Source: Flavobacterium sp. LHD-85 (GTDB taxonomy: Bacteria > Bacteroidota > Bacteroidia > Flavobacteriales > Flavobacteriaceae). From it: DNA of 64,000 nt. A program made the position numbers and the translations under genes. The notes under the pieces are model-generated. The model worked only from the letters and a program-made list of their open reading frames with translations, searched no databases and had not been told where the DNA came from. The DNA lies in contig NZ_JAVFVR010000002.1 in NCBI RefSeq assembly GCF_030929595.1, forward strand, positions 50,060-114,059, given 5' to 3'. Positions 23,470-32,278 of this stretch are shown here, in pieces. The number at the start of each line of letters is the position of its first letter. The stretch's first letter is position 1.

Positions 23470-24392
23470 TATTTTTTTAGGGATTCTTTGATTTTCTGCA
23501 TTAATTCCGTTCCACCATTATTCAAAATCTCTTGAGCAGAGTTGAAACCTAGTTTTTTCCATTCAGAAATATCAACCGTTTTGTTGATTTCCAGTTTTTG
23601 TTTTCCGTCAATAGAAAGTAAAACACCCTGAAAATGCAAAGTATCTTCGTCTTCGTTATAAGTAACCAAAGCTCCAATTGGTGCAGTACATCCGCCTTCA
23701 AGGGTTCTTAAAAACTGACGTTCGATATAGGTACAAATTTCAGTTTCAATATCATTTAACTGCGAAAGTGCATCCAAAGTATAATTGTCATTTTCCATTG
23801 CCACAACCAGCATTGCTCCTTGTGCAGGCGCAGGAATCATCCAATCTAAATTGATATAATTTTCAGGTTTTAAGTTGATTCGCTCCAAGCCCGCAGCCGC
23901 AAAAACAGCTCCGTCCCAATCATTATCTTGTAACTTCTGCATGCGCGTATTCACGTTTCCACGTAAATCAACCACAGTATGATTAGGATATTTATTGAAC
24001 CATTGTGCTTGACGACGTAAACTTCCCGTAGCAATAGTACTTGGATTTGTAAAATCAGGATTTCCTTTATGAACTAAAATATCCAAAACATTGGCTCTTG
24101 GCAGAACAGCTGCTTGAACAATTCCTTTTGGTAAAGCCGTTGGAACATCTTTCATAGAATGCACAGCAATGTCACAATCTCCATTGATCATGGCAATGTC
24201 AAGTGTTTTGGTGAAAATTCCAGTAATTCCTAATTCGTAAAGAGGTTTATCAAGAATAATGTCACCTTGAGATTTAACCGCAACAATCGAGGTTTTATAA
24301 CCTAAGTCGTTTAGTTTTTTCTCGACAGTATGTGCTTGCCAAAGTGCTAATTCGCTATCGCGCGTTCCAATTCTGATTGTTTTTTCAGCCAT
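23469..24392 (-). CDS. hemC: Hydroxymethylbilane synthase (porphobilinogen deaminase)
   Basis: Joins four porphobilinogens into hydroxymethylbilane using a covalently bound dipyrromethane cofactor. 307 residues. Seen: IRIGTRDSELALWQA at the start, AVHSMKDVPT (about 77-86), GSLRRQAQW (about 123-131) and the cofactor cysteine in EGGCTAPIGA (about 232-241). It is followed by hemD with a 1-bp overlap. The intergenic space to hemA holds a long repeat. Confidence 0.97.
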   Translation of the reverse strand: MAEKTIRIGTRDSELALWQAHTVEKKLNDLGYKTSIVAVKSQGDIILDKPLYELGITGIFTKTLDIAMINGDCDIAVHSMKDVPTALPKGIVQAAVLPRANVLDILVHKGNPDFTNPSTIATGSLRRQAQWFNKYPNHTVVDLRGNVNTRMQKLQDNDWDGAVFAAAGLERINLKPENYINLDWMIPAPAQGAMLVVAMENDNYTLDALSQLNDIETEICTYIERQFLRTLEGGCTAPIGALVTYNEDEDTLHFQGVLLSIDGKQKLEINKTVDISEWKKLGFNSAQEILNNGGTELMQKIKESLKK

Positions 24393-24403
24393 GTTTTGTT
24401 TTT

Positions 24404-24575
24404 TAAACCATATAAGTTATATAAGTAAATTTAAGCGGTTTGAGTAAAACGCAGTTTAAATAGGCTGATATAACTTTTATTTTTTTAAACCATATAAGTT
24501 GTATAAGTAGATTTAAGCAGTTTGGGTAAAACACAGTTTTTAAATGAACTTATACAACTTATATGGTTTAAATTT
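24404..24575. repeat. Long intergenic repeat with word AAACCATATAAGTT
   Basis: Two direct copies (about 24405-24480 and 24487-24546) start AAACCATATAAGTT(A/G)TATAAGTA and run through TTTAAGC(G/A)GTTTG(A/G)GTAAAAC. An inverted copy AACTTATACAACTTATATGG closes the array. The same word palindrome recurs at 36876-36943. It separates hemA from hemC. Confidence 0.85.
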
Positions 24576-24578
24576 TAT

Positions 24579-25829
24579 TTAAGATGCTTTTATTTTAAAG
24601 ACTTTCTCGATCCATTCGATGCTTTCATCAACCATGGTATCGTCGTCTTTTAAATGATTTGCAAAATGTGTAGTGATTTTTTGAATGATGCGGTTACTGA
24701 TGATTTCAGCTTGCTCTTCATTAAAATCGGCGATTTTTTTGCTTTGAAAATCCAATTCAGAAGCTTTAATAGCATTTAATTTCTCTTTCAAAGCATTAAT
24801 TGTCGGAGCAAATTTTCTTCCTTTCATCCAAGTAACAAATTCTTCTTTGATTTCTTCGATGATCGCTTCAGCTGCCGGAATGTGTAATTTTCTGTTTTCC
24901 AAAGTTTCATCTGTCAATTGAGACAAATAATCCATGTGAATTAAAGTTACACCTTTTAATTCCTCAACATTTTCATTTACGTTTTTCGGAATCGATAAAT
25001 CCAGAATTAACAAAGGTTTTTTAAGATTCAAAATTGCTTTGTCAACCGTTGGGTTTTGTGCGCCAGTTGCAACAACGACAACATCGGCTTTTTGAAGTTC
25101 TAAATGCAATTCAGAGTAATCTTTAACAATCAAATTTAATTTTCCTGCTAATTTTTCTGCTTTATCTTTAGTACGGTTGATTAAAGTAATGTGCTCGTTT
25201 TTGGTATGTTTTACTAAATTCTCACACGTATTTCTTCCGATTTTTCCAGTTCCGAAAAGCAAAATGTTTTTGTTGCTGATATCTTCAACATTCTTCAAAA
25301 TATATTGTACAGATGCGAAAGAAACCGAAGTAGCACCAGAACTAATTTCTGTTTCGGTTTTGATTCTTTTACTTGCCTGAATTACCGCATTTACCAATCT
25401 TTCCATAAAAGCATTGGCTAATCCCATTGATTTTGAATGCGTAAAACTGGTTTTTATTTGAGATATAATTTCGAAATCACCTAAGATCTGACTGTCTAAA
25501 CCAGTTCCTACGCGAAACATATGATTTATCGCTTCTTGATTTTTGTAAACGAAACCTACTTTTTGAAAAGCATCTACAGATCCGTTACTATTATCGCAAA
25601 TAAGTTTTATTAATTGAAATGGATGTTCGGCAAAACCGTAGATTTCGGTTCTGTTGCAAGTTGAAGTAACCAGTAAACTTTCTATTCCATCGTTTTTAGC
25701 TTGTTCCAGTAAACGTGTTTTCGCAACGGCATCCAAACTAAATTGACCTCTAACCTCAGCATCAGCTTTTTTATAACTCAGACCAACTGAGTAAAAATAA
25801 AGGTGTTTCGGTACGTTATTGTTTTCCAT
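24579..25829 (-). CDS. hemA: Glutamyl-tRNA reductase
   Basis: NADPH-dependent reduction of glutamyl-tRNA to glutamate-1-semialdehyde, the first step of C5-pathway heme synthesis. 416 residues from the ATG at 25827-25829; a TTG 27 bp upstream is in frame but unlikely. The catalytic cysteine lies in TSTCNRTEIYGF (about residue 50), the Rossmann motif is LLFGTGKIGRNTCENL (about 187-202), and the dimerisation domain with MKGRKFAPTINALKEK follows. It is the first gene of the minus-strand heme series and diverges from an AraC regulator gene. Confidence 0.97.
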   Translation of the reverse strand: MENNNVPKHLYFYSVGLSYKKADAEVRGQFSLDAVAKTRLLEQAKNDGIESLLVTSTCNRTEIYGFAEHPFQLIKLICDNSNGSVDAFQKVGFVYKNQEAINHMFRVGTGLDSQILGDFEIISQIKTSFTHSKSMGLANAFMERLVNAVIQASKRIKTETEISSGATSVSFASVQYILKNVEDISNKNILLFGTGKIGRNTCENLVKHTKNEHITLINRTKDKAEKLAGKLNLIVKDYSELHLELQKADVVVVATGAQNPTVDKAILNLKKPLLILDLSIPKNVNENVEELKGVTLIHMDYLSQLTDETLENRKLHIPAAEAIIEEIKEEFVTWMKGRKFAPTINALKEKLNAIKASELDFQSKKIADFNEEQAEIISNRIIQKITTHFANHLKDDDTMVDESIEWIEKVFKIKAS

Positions 25830-25955
25830 AAATTCACTTTCATAAAAGTGCAACAAAATTATTACTATACCATCGATAAAAATAACGCTAAAAGTACTTT
25901 TTATGTCGCTGTATGTTTTTTTGAACCTAAATAGGTGTTTTTGAGTAAAAAGGAC

Positions 25956-25963
25956 TACTTTTG
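25956..25963 (+). promoter_or_regulatory. Putative -7 box for the AraC-type regulator
   Basis: TACTTTTG fits TAnnTTTG, 93 bp before the regulator ATG, in the divergent hemA interval. The upstream TTTG at 25940-25943 is only 12 bp away. Confidence 0.4.
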
Positions 25964-26056
25964 TAGCAAAATCAACTCCTTTGAAGTGATTAGTTTAGAG
26001 TCGTTCTAAATAACATTTTGAGTTTGTTTTGATTTTCGTTTCAAAAAAATATCGCT

Positions 26057-26932
26057 ATGAGTTCTCAAGAAGTTATAAAAATTGAAGACGACTTTACGCT
26101 GATCCGTTTTCAAAACGATGGTTCAGAACCTTTCTACGCGCAGCACGAAATAATAGGTACTGGCCTGATACAGTTTCACTTCGGGATAAAAGGAAACGCG
26201 AAATTTTTATTCAATCAGGGCAATTATGCCTTAGAATTGAAAGAAGAGAAATCGTTGCTTTTATACAATCCACAGAAAGAATTGCCGCTAAATTTAGAGC
26301 TGGCTCCAAACTCGTGGGCGATTTCAGTAATTGTTTCCATCAAGAAATTTCACGCCTTATTTTCTGCAGAAGCCGATTATATTACTTTTCTAAGTCCTGA
26401 CAATAAGGATAAAAAGTATTATAACGAAGGAAATATCAGTCCATCAATGGCAATTGTTTTGAGTCAGCTGTTTCATTACAATCTTCATCCGTCTATAAAA
26501 AACCTTTATTATAAAGGAAAAGGATACGAATTGTTGAGTTTGTATTTCAACAGAACCGAAGACCCAAATGCAGAACAATGTCCGTTTTTGATTGATGAAG
26601 ATAATGTTCTAAAAATCAGAAAAGCCAAAGAAATTGTAATCGCTAATATGGCCGAACCTCCAGGATTGCAAGAACTGGCAGATGAAATCGGTTTGAATTT
26701 GAAAAAACTCAAAATGGGTTTCAAACAGATTTATGGCGATACGGTTTATGGTTTCTTGTTCGATTATAAAATGGATTTCGCTAGAAAACTTTTAGACAGC
26801 GGTTCTTATAATGTAAACGAAGTAGGATTGAAGATTGGTTACAGTACGGGAAGCCATTTTATAGCAGCGTTCAAAAAGAAATTCGGAACAACGCCAAAAA
26901 AATATTTGATGTCGATTAATGCGAATGTTTAA
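26057..26932 (+). CDS. AraC family transcriptional regulator
   Basis: 291 residues. The C-terminal 100 residues form the double helix-turn-helix of AraC/XylS regulators: LQELADEIGLNLKKLKMGFK, then VNEVGLKIGYSTGSHFIAAF and FKKKFGTTPKKY. The N-terminal part has no recognised ligand domain but has a cupin-like beta pattern. It lies between divergent hemA and codirectional hemH, so control of heme genes is a natural hypothesis. The related PchR-type regulators sense iron-siderophore complexes, which would also fit. Confidence 0.9.
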   Translation: MSSQEVIKIEDDFTLIRFQNDGSEPFYAQHEIIGTGLIQFHFGIKGNAKFLFNQGNYALELKEEKSLLLYNPQKELPLNLELAPNSWAISVIVSIKKFHALFSAEADYITFLSPDNKDKKYYNEGNISPSMAIVLSQLFHYNLHPSIKNLYYKGKGYELLSLYFNRTEDPNAEQCPFLIDEDNVLKIRKAKEIVIANMAEPPGLQELADEIGLNLKKLKMGFKQIYGDTVYGFLFDYKMDFARKLLDSGSYNVNEVGLKIGYSTGSHFIAAFKKKFGTTPKKYLMSINANV

Positions 26933-27073
26933 AAAGGGTTTGCCACTAATTTCACTAATTAGCACGAATTTAAAATCTGCTAAATCTCCCGAATCTGCGA
27001 GAGAAATTGATTTTAGATATTCTACAATAATTAAAAAGTAATAATTATCATATTTCGAATAAAGTACAGCGTT

Positions 27074-27081
27074 TACTTTTG
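27074..27081 (+). promoter_or_regulatory. Putative -7 promoter box of hemH
   Basis: TACTTTTG fits TAnnTTTG, 68 bp before the hemH ATG. A TTTC at 27052-27055 lies 18 bp upstream as a weak -33 candidate. Confidence 0.5.
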
Positions 27082-27149
27082 CCGAAATTTTTAAAAACAA
27101 ATAAAAAGCTTAAAGCCTAGTGCTTAAAGCCTAAAGCAAAAAATACATA

Positions 27150-28169
27150 ATGAAAGGCGCACTTTTAATAAACTTAGGATCACCAGACAGTCCAACACCA
27201 AAAGATGTAAAACCCTATTTAGATGAATTTTTAATGGATAAATACGTAATCGACGTTCCGTATTTATTGAGAGCATTTTTAGTTCGTGGAATTATTTTAA
27301 GAAAAAGACCAGAAGAATCGGCTCACGCTTATGCGAAAATCTGGTGGAAAGAAGGTTCACCGTTAATCGTTCTTTCTGAAAGAATGCACAAAAAAGTACA
27401 GCCTTTATCAAATGTTCCAGTTGCACTTGCCATGCGTTACGGATCTATGACAATCGAAAAAGGTCTACAGGAATTGAGCGACCAAGGCGTTACCGATGTG
27501 TTGCTTTTTCCTTTATATCCGCAATATGCAATGGCTTCTACTTTGACGATTTTGGTTTTGGCAGAAGAAATCCGCAAGAAGAAATTCCCTCACATGAAAT
27601 TCTCAGATGTTCCAGCGTTTTTCAATAAACCAGATTACATCAAGAACGTAGCTGATTCAATCAAAAAGCATTTACGTGATTTCGATTATGATCAATTGGT
27701 GTTTTCGTATCACGGAATTCCAGAGCGTCATGTTCGTAAAACAGATAAAACAAAATCGCATAAAAAATTCGTAACCAACGAAATGTGCTGTGAAGTAGGA
27801 ACTCCAGAAGCCGAATTCTGCTACAGAACGCATTGTTACGAAACAACTCGTTTGGTAGTGGAACAGTTGGGAATTCCAAAAGACAAATATTGCGTGACTT
27901 TCCAGTCAAGATTGGCGGGAGATAAATGGCTTGAACCTTATACAGATGTCGAAATCGACAATATGCCAGGAAGAGGAATCAAGAAAATTGCGGTTGTAAC
28001 TCCAGCTTTCGTTACCGATTGTTTAGAAACTTTGGAGGAAATCGCTATGCGTGCTAAAGAAGATTTTGAAGCAAATGGAGGAGAAGAGTTTCTTGCAATT
28101 CCTTGCTTGAACGATGATGATGAATGGTGCGAGACTGTTGCAAATTGGATTAATGATTGGGCTAAGTAA
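27150..28169 (+). CDS. hemH: Ferrochelatase
   Basis: Inserts ferrous iron into protoporphyrin IX to give protoheme. 339 residues. The N-terminal GALLINLGSPDSPTPKDVKPYL is characteristic (landmarks LLINLGSPDSP), the active-site histidine is in FSYHGIPERH (about 188-197), and CVTFQSRLAGDKWLEPYTD (about 247-265) is the second conserved block, followed by VVTPAFVTDCLETLEE. It heads a same-strand series with a lipoprotein gene and hemJ, completing the end of the pathway. Confidence 0.97.
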   Translation: MKGALLINLGSPDSPTPKDVKPYLDEFLMDKYVIDVPYLLRAFLVRGIILRKRPEESAHAYAKIWWKEGSPLIVLSERMHKKVQPLSNVPVALAMRYGSMTIEKGLQELSDQGVTDVLLFPLYPQYAMASTLTILVLAEEIRKKKFPHMKFSDVPAFFNKPDYIKNVADSIKKHLRDFDYDQLVFSYHGIPERHVRKTDKTKSHKKFVTNEMCCEVGTPEAEFCYRTHCYETTRLVVEQLGIPKDKYCVTFQSRLAGDKWLEPYTDVEIDNMPGRGIKKIAVVTPAFVTDCLETLEEIAMRAKEDFEANGGEEFLAIPCLNDDDEWCETVANWINDWAK

Positions 28170-28184
28170 TTTTAATTTTTATAA

Positions 28185-28757
28185 ATGAATAGGTTAAAAT
28201 TTTTTTCGGTTTTACTTTTTGCTTTAGTAACAATAACGGCATGTAAGAAGAAAAACACTTTTGAAAATAATCGTTTTTTTGACAAAACATTTAACTGGGA
28301 AATTGCAATTCCTGATGATTATGAAAAGGTAATCCAAAAGGAAAAAGGAGAAGTTAAAGGAGATACGGCTTTAGTCAAAAAAGAAAACGCTATTGTAGCT
28401 TTTAAAAGAGATGAAGCAAATTATTTCTCAGCAAATTTCGAAAATTATACTGCTGGAGATATTCATGGAGTTGATCTAAAGATGAGGTTAAAAGATTTTC
28501 TTCTTTTAAAAGACATTGGAAAAGTTTATCCAAAAGGTAAAATGGGAAATTACTCGGTAAGCAGCGAAAATATTTCGGGATTGCAATTTAGAAAATCTGA
28601 AATTGAAATTACTGAAGATGGAAAAACAGCTGCTACAGCGGTAATTTTTTCTAAAGCCATTGGTGACAAAATTTTTATCGCTTCAATAGTCTATGAAGAT
28701 GAAGATTATGGCAAAGATATGGTTGATCTTTTTAAAAAATCTACATTCAAACAATAA
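28185..28757 (+). CDS. Lipoprotein of unknown function in the hemH-hemJ series
   Basis: 190 residues. The signal LLFALVTITAC gives an acylated Cys near residue 20, followed by a basic KKK. The rest is soluble with no motif I know. It starts 15 bp after hemH and ends directly at the hemJ start (28758), so it is cotranscribed between the last two heme enzymes. Whether it handles iron or porphyrin at the envelope, or is unrelated, cannot be told from the sequence. Confidence 0.8.
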   Translation: MNRLKFFSVLLFALVTITACKKKNTFENNRFFDKTFNWEIAIPDDYEKVIQKEKGEVKGDTALVKKENAIVAFKRDEANYFSANFENYTAGDIHGVDLKMRLKDFLLLKDIGKVYPKGKMGNYSVSSENISGLQFRKSEIEITEDGKTAATAVIFSKAIGDKIFIASIVYEDEDYGKDMVDLFKKSTFKQ

Positions 28758-29306
28758 ATGGAATATTACAATTATCTAAAATCACTGCATCTTATATTCG
28801 TAATCACATGGTTTGCGGGTTTATTTTATATTGTGCGTTTGTTTGTTTACCAAATTGAGGCCAATGAAAAACCTTCGCCAGAAAAAGAGATACTTCAGGC
28901 GCAATACAAAATAATGGCCTACCGTTTGTGGTATATTATTACGTGGCCATCGGCGGTTTTGGCGAGTATTTTTGCTTTTTGGATGCTGTTTTTTACAGAT
29001 GCGGGAAGCGTTTGGATCAAAATGCCTTGGATGCATGTAAAATTATGTTTCGTTTTCCTTTTGTATTTATATCATGGAAAATGCCATCAGATTTTTAAAC
29101 AATTGCAAAATGATGAGGTAAAATATTCTAACAATTTCATGCGTTTATGGAACGAAGGCGCAACGATTATTTTGTTTGCCGTTGTTTTTTTAGTAGTTTT
29201 AAAAAGTGCCATCAACTGGATCTTCGGCGTAATCGGAATTATTTTATTCTCGGTTTTAATTATGCTGGGATTCCGTTTTTATAAAAGAATAAGAGAAAGG
29301 AAATAA
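28758..29306 (+). CDS. hemJ: Protoporphyrinogen oxidase HemJ
   Basis: Membrane-bound oxidation of protoporphyrinogen IX to protoporphyrin IX. 182 residues with four to five membrane segments. The HemJ/UPF0093 signature is seen as LKSLHLIFVITWFAGLFYIVRL (landmarks SLHLIFVITWFAGLFY, His about 11) and PWMHVKLCFVFLLYLYHG (about 94-111, with the conserved HVK). It follows the lipoprotein gene without a gap. No HemG or HemY was seen, so HemJ is the likely protoporphyrinogen oxidase here. Confidence 0.92.
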   Translation: MEYYNYLKSLHLIFVITWFAGLFYIVRLFVYQIEANEKPSPEKEILQAQYKIMAYRLWYIITWPSAVLASIFAFWMLFFTDAGSVWIKMPWMHVKLCFVFLLYLYHGKCHQIFKQLQNDEVKYSNNFMRLWNEGATIILFAVVFLVVLKSAINWIFGVIGIILFSVLIMLGFRFYKRIRERK

Positions 29307-29385
29307 TTATGAGTTATGAATTATGAGTTGTAAGTTTATGACGCATAATTCATAATTCATAATTCATAATTCATAACTCATAATT
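29306..29385. repeat. Intergenic palindrome of word CATAATT/AATTATG
   Basis: The left arm repeats AATTATGAGTTATG and the right arm repeats CATAATT five times and ends at the ATG of the next gene. It fills the hemJ-kinase gap and would form an AT-rich hairpin. Confidence 0.8.
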
Positions 29386-30855
29386 ATGTTTAACTTCAAA
29401 ATGTCAATGCTATCGCTTCGTACTAGGATTTTCCTGTCGATGATTGTATTGATTGTAGTGGCATCTTTTTTATTGGCTTCGATTTCGATTATTCAGTTTA
29501 AAACCGAGGCCAAAGAATATCATCAGGAACGTTTAGAGAGAAAAGAAAATGCCGTAAAAGAACACATCAATTACGTTCTGGCGACGACGACTTATCCGTT
29601 GAAAACCCAAAATCTGGATTTGATTTTTAAAGATAAAATCCATGAGTTAGCGCAGATTCATAAAATCGAAATCAATATTTATAGCCTTGACGGGAAGCTT
29701 TTAAAATCTTCAAAAGAGTCTTTTGCCGTTGATAAAATTGCACCGCCAATTCCAGAATATATCCTAAAATTGGTTCGTTCTTCTATCGAAAAACGATTCG
29801 TGGATATTAAAACTATTGATGGAGTTAAAAATAGATCTTCATACAGTTTAATTAAGGACGAAAAATTCAAGCCACTCGGAATTCTAAATCTTCCTTATCT
29901 TGAAGACGACGGTTATTACGATAACGAGTTGAATACTTTCCTAATTCGTCTGAGTCAGGTATATTCTTTTATGCTGATTGTGGCTTTTGCTTTGGCTTAT
30001 TTCCTTTCGACTTATATCACAAAATCACTAAAAACAATTTCTGAAAGATTAGAAGAAACTAATTTAGACCAGAAAAACGAGAAGATTGTTTTGGAAGCGA
30101 ATAGCAAAGAAGTCAATTTCTTGATTACAGCTTATAACGGAATGGTGGACAAATTGGAAAAAAGTGCGATCAAACTTGCGCAAAGCGAACGTGAAGAAGC
30201 TTGGCGCGAAATGGCGAAACAAGTTGCGCACGAAATTAAAAATCCGCTTACGCCAATGCGTTTGACGGTTCAGAGTTTCCAGCGAAAATTTGATCCTTCT
30301 GCTCCCGATGTAAAACAGAAAATGAATGATTACTCCGAGACTTTAATTCAGCAGATAGATACGATGACGGCCGTAGCTTCGGCGTTTTCGAACTTTGCTT
30401 CGATGCCTGCGCAACAAAACGAAACTTTAAATGTGGTTGAGGTTGTCGAATTGGCTTTAGATATTTTCAACGAAGATTATATTTCTTTCGAAAAAGAAGA
30501 AGAAGAAATCATTTCCAAAATGGATCGTACACAATTGATTCGTGTGATTACCAATTTGGTTAAAAATGCGACTCAAGCCATTCCCGAAAGTCAGTTTCAG
30601 AAATCAATAGTTGTATCGGTAAAAAGACGAGACAATAATGTTGAAATTGCTGTAAAAGACAACGGAATCGGAATACAAAAGCAAGATATCGGAAGAATTT
30701 TCGAACCAAAATTTACTACCAAAACCAGCGGTATGGGGCTTGGACTCGGAATTATTAAAAACATTATCGAAAATTACAAAGGAACAATTACCTTTGAATC
30801 AACTTACGGAAAAGGAACTACGTTTACGGTTTCTCTACCTATCACAAACTCATAA
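29386..30855 (+). CDS. Sensor histidine kinase with HAMP domain
   Basis: 489 residues. Transmembrane segments near 15-35 and about 190-210 bracket a periplasmic sensor region (about 36-185), then a HAMP linker (about 210-255), the phospho-acceptor block AHEIKNPLTPMRL with His about 283, and the ATPase domain with N box NLVKNATQAIP, G1 KDNGIGI and G2 GMGLGLGI. The layout resembles NtrY-like kinases. No response regulator gene is adjacent, so the partner is encoded elsewhere. The signal is unknown. Confidence 0.93.
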   Translation: MFNFKMSMLSLRTRIFLSMIVLIVVASFLLASISIIQFKTEAKEYHQERLERKENAVKEHINYVLATTTYPLKTQNLDLIFKDKIHELAQIHKIEINIYSLDGKLLKSSKESFAVDKIAPPIPEYILKLVRSSIEKRFVDIKTIDGVKNRSSYSLIKDEKFKPLGILNLPYLEDDGYYDNELNTFLIRLSQVYSFMLIVAFALAYFLSTYITKSLKTISERLEETNLDQKNEKIVLEANSKEVNFLITAYNGMVDKLEKSAIKLAQSEREEAWREMAKQVAHEIKNPLTPMRLTVQSFQRKFDPSAPDVKQKMNDYSETLIQQIDTMTAVASAFSNFASMPAQQNETLNVVEVVELALDIFNEDYISFEKEEEEIISKMDRTQLIRVITNLVKNATQAIPESQFQKSIVVSVKRRDNNVEIAVKDNGIGIQKQDIGRIFEPKFTTKTSGMGLGLGIIKNIIENYKGTITFESTYGKGTTFTVSLPITNS

Positions 30856-30866
30856 AATATAGCGTC

Positions 30867-31649
30867 ATGAATTACGAAAATATCTTAATTTCAATAGAAG
30901 AGAAAGTTGCTACAATTACCATTAACAGACCAACTAAATTGAATGCTTTAAACAAAGCAACAATTAGTGATTTGAGTAATGCCATTCAATCATTGGCTAA
31001 AAATGATGATGCTCGTGTTATTGTTTTAACCGGAAGCGGAGAAAAAGCTTTTGTAGCTGGAGCAGATATTTCGGAATTTGCCAATTATACTGTTGTTGAA
31101 GGTGCGCAATTAGCGGCTGAAGGGCAGGAATCTTTATTTGATTTTATCGAAAACCTTAAAAAACCCGTAATTGCTGCCGTGAATGGTTTCGCTCTTGGAG
31201 GCGGACTAGAATTAGCAATGGCTTGTCATTTTAGAATTGCTTCAGATAATGCAAAAATGGGACTTCCAGAAGTTACTCTTGGTTTAATTCCAGGTTACGG
31301 AGGAACGCAGCGTTTGCCTCAATTAATAGGAAAAGGCCGTGCAATGGAATTGATTATGACTGCCGCGATGATTACTGCTGAACAAGCAAAAGAGTACGGT
31401 TTGGTAAATCATGTCGTGCCTCAAGAAGAGCTTTTATCATTCACTAACGTAATTGCTCAGAAAATCATCAAAAATGCTCCTTTTGCTATCGGAAAAGCTA
31501 TAAAAGCCATAAATGCTAATTTCAAAGATGGTAAAAATGGTTTTGATACCGAAATAAAATCATTTGGAGAATGTTTCGGAACACAGGATTTTAAAGAAGG
31601 AACAACAGCCTTTTTAGAAAAACGTAAAGCCGAATTTACAGGAAAATAA
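30867..31649 (+). CDS. Enoyl-CoA hydratase/isomerase family protein
   Basis: 260-residue crotonase-fold enzyme. The oxyanion-hole block is AVNGFALGGGLELAMACHF (about 104-122) and the second glutamate is in GLPEVTLGLIPGYGGTQRL (about 130-148). Both catalytic glutamates of typical hydratases are present, so water addition to an enoyl-CoA is likely, as in beta-oxidation or a fermentation route. It starts 11 bp after the kinase stop, without a functional link I can see. Confidence 0.93.
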   Translation: MNYENILISIEEKVATITINRPTKLNALNKATISDLSNAIQSLAKNDDARVIVLTGSGEKAFVAGADISEFANYTVVEGAQLAAEGQESLFDFIENLKKPVIAAVNGFALGGGLELAMACHFRIASDNAKMGLPEVTLGLIPGYGGTQRLPQLIGKGRAMELIMTAAMITAEQAKEYGLVNHVVPQEELLSFTNVIAQKIIKNAPFAIGKAIKAINANFKDGKNGFDTEIKSFGECFGTQDFKEGTTAFLEKRKAEFTGK

Positions 31650-31654
31650 TTTTT

Positions 31655-31790
31655 TTCTTAACCGCAAAGTTCGCAAGGGACTACGCAAAGCACGCAAGAA
31701 AATTTAAAAACTTAGCGAACCTTGCGGTTAGAATAGACAAAGATTATAAAACCTTAGAACCTCAGCATCTCACAACCTTAGCAACTTAAA
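31655..31790. repeat. Intergenic repeat of word CGCAA(A)G / CTTGCG
   Basis: The left part reads AACCGCAAAGTTCGCAAGG with further CGCAAAG/CGCAAG words. The inverted partner GCGAACCTTGCGGTTA follows, then AACCTTAGAACCTCAG-type words lead to the next ATG. This is a locus-specific word palindrome. Confidence 0.7.
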
Positions 31791-31794
31791 AAAA

Positions 31795-32193
31795 ATGTAC
31801 GAACCAATATTTGCCCTTTTTTGTGAACGAGTTAAAGAAAGCATCCAAAGCGGAACTTTCGCAAAACTGACTTTGGCCAAAACCATGGGCGATACCGAAC
31901 TTAAAAATGTGTATTTCAGATTGGTTCTCAATGAAGATAATACATTTTCAATTTCTCTGACTTTTAGATATAAAACAGAAGAAATTGAAAGCATTCATAC
32001 TTTAGATGAAGCCTTATTAATTTTAGGCACTCACATTAAAAATCCTTTTTTAACTGCGCTTTTATTCACAACTGACGATGATGTTACGTTTAAAGTAAAT
32101 AAAAAGAACGCAGGAAGTATTATTGAGCAGCCACCAACGTTTAAAAATGCTTCGCCGGTTATGTTAGAAATGATTGAGAAAGGGATTGTTTAG
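31795..32193 (+). CDS. Protein of unknown function, 132 aa
   Basis: 132 residues, soluble, no signal peptide and no motif I recognise. It opens MYEPIFALFCERVKESIQSG and has beta-rich hydrophobic alternation (NVYFRLVLNEDNTFSISLTF region) with a helical end. The ATG at 31795-31797 is preceded by an A-rich stretch. It stands alone between the word repeat at 31655-31790 and the long palindrome at 32200-32278. Codon use looks like its neighbours. It is a real gene by length and composition, function unknown. Confidence 0.75.
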   Translation: MYEPIFALFCERVKESIQSGTFAKLTLAKTMGDTELKNVYFRLVLNEDNTFSISLTFRYKTEEIESIHTLDEALLILGTHIKNPFLTALLFTTDDDVTFKVNKKNAGSIIEQPPTFKNASPVMLEMIEKGIV

Positions 32194-32199
32194 TTTTTA

Positions 32200-32278
32200 G
32201 GAGCTAATCCCGCTATCCGTTTCAATCTTTTGTGGCGAACCCCGCCACAAAAGGATTTTCACTACTATCGGGGCTAGG
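32200..32278. repeat. Long imperfect palindromic element with GTGGCG hairpin
   Basis: The outer arms AATCCCGCTATCCG and CTATCGGGGCTAGG enclose an inner perfect 10-bp stem TTTTGTGGCG / CGCCACAAAA (32228-32237 with 32243-32252) around AACCC. I recall similar elements between genes in other Bacteroidota genomes, but cannot verify that here. It could be a structured RNA, a terminator or a miniature mobile element. Confidence 0.75.
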
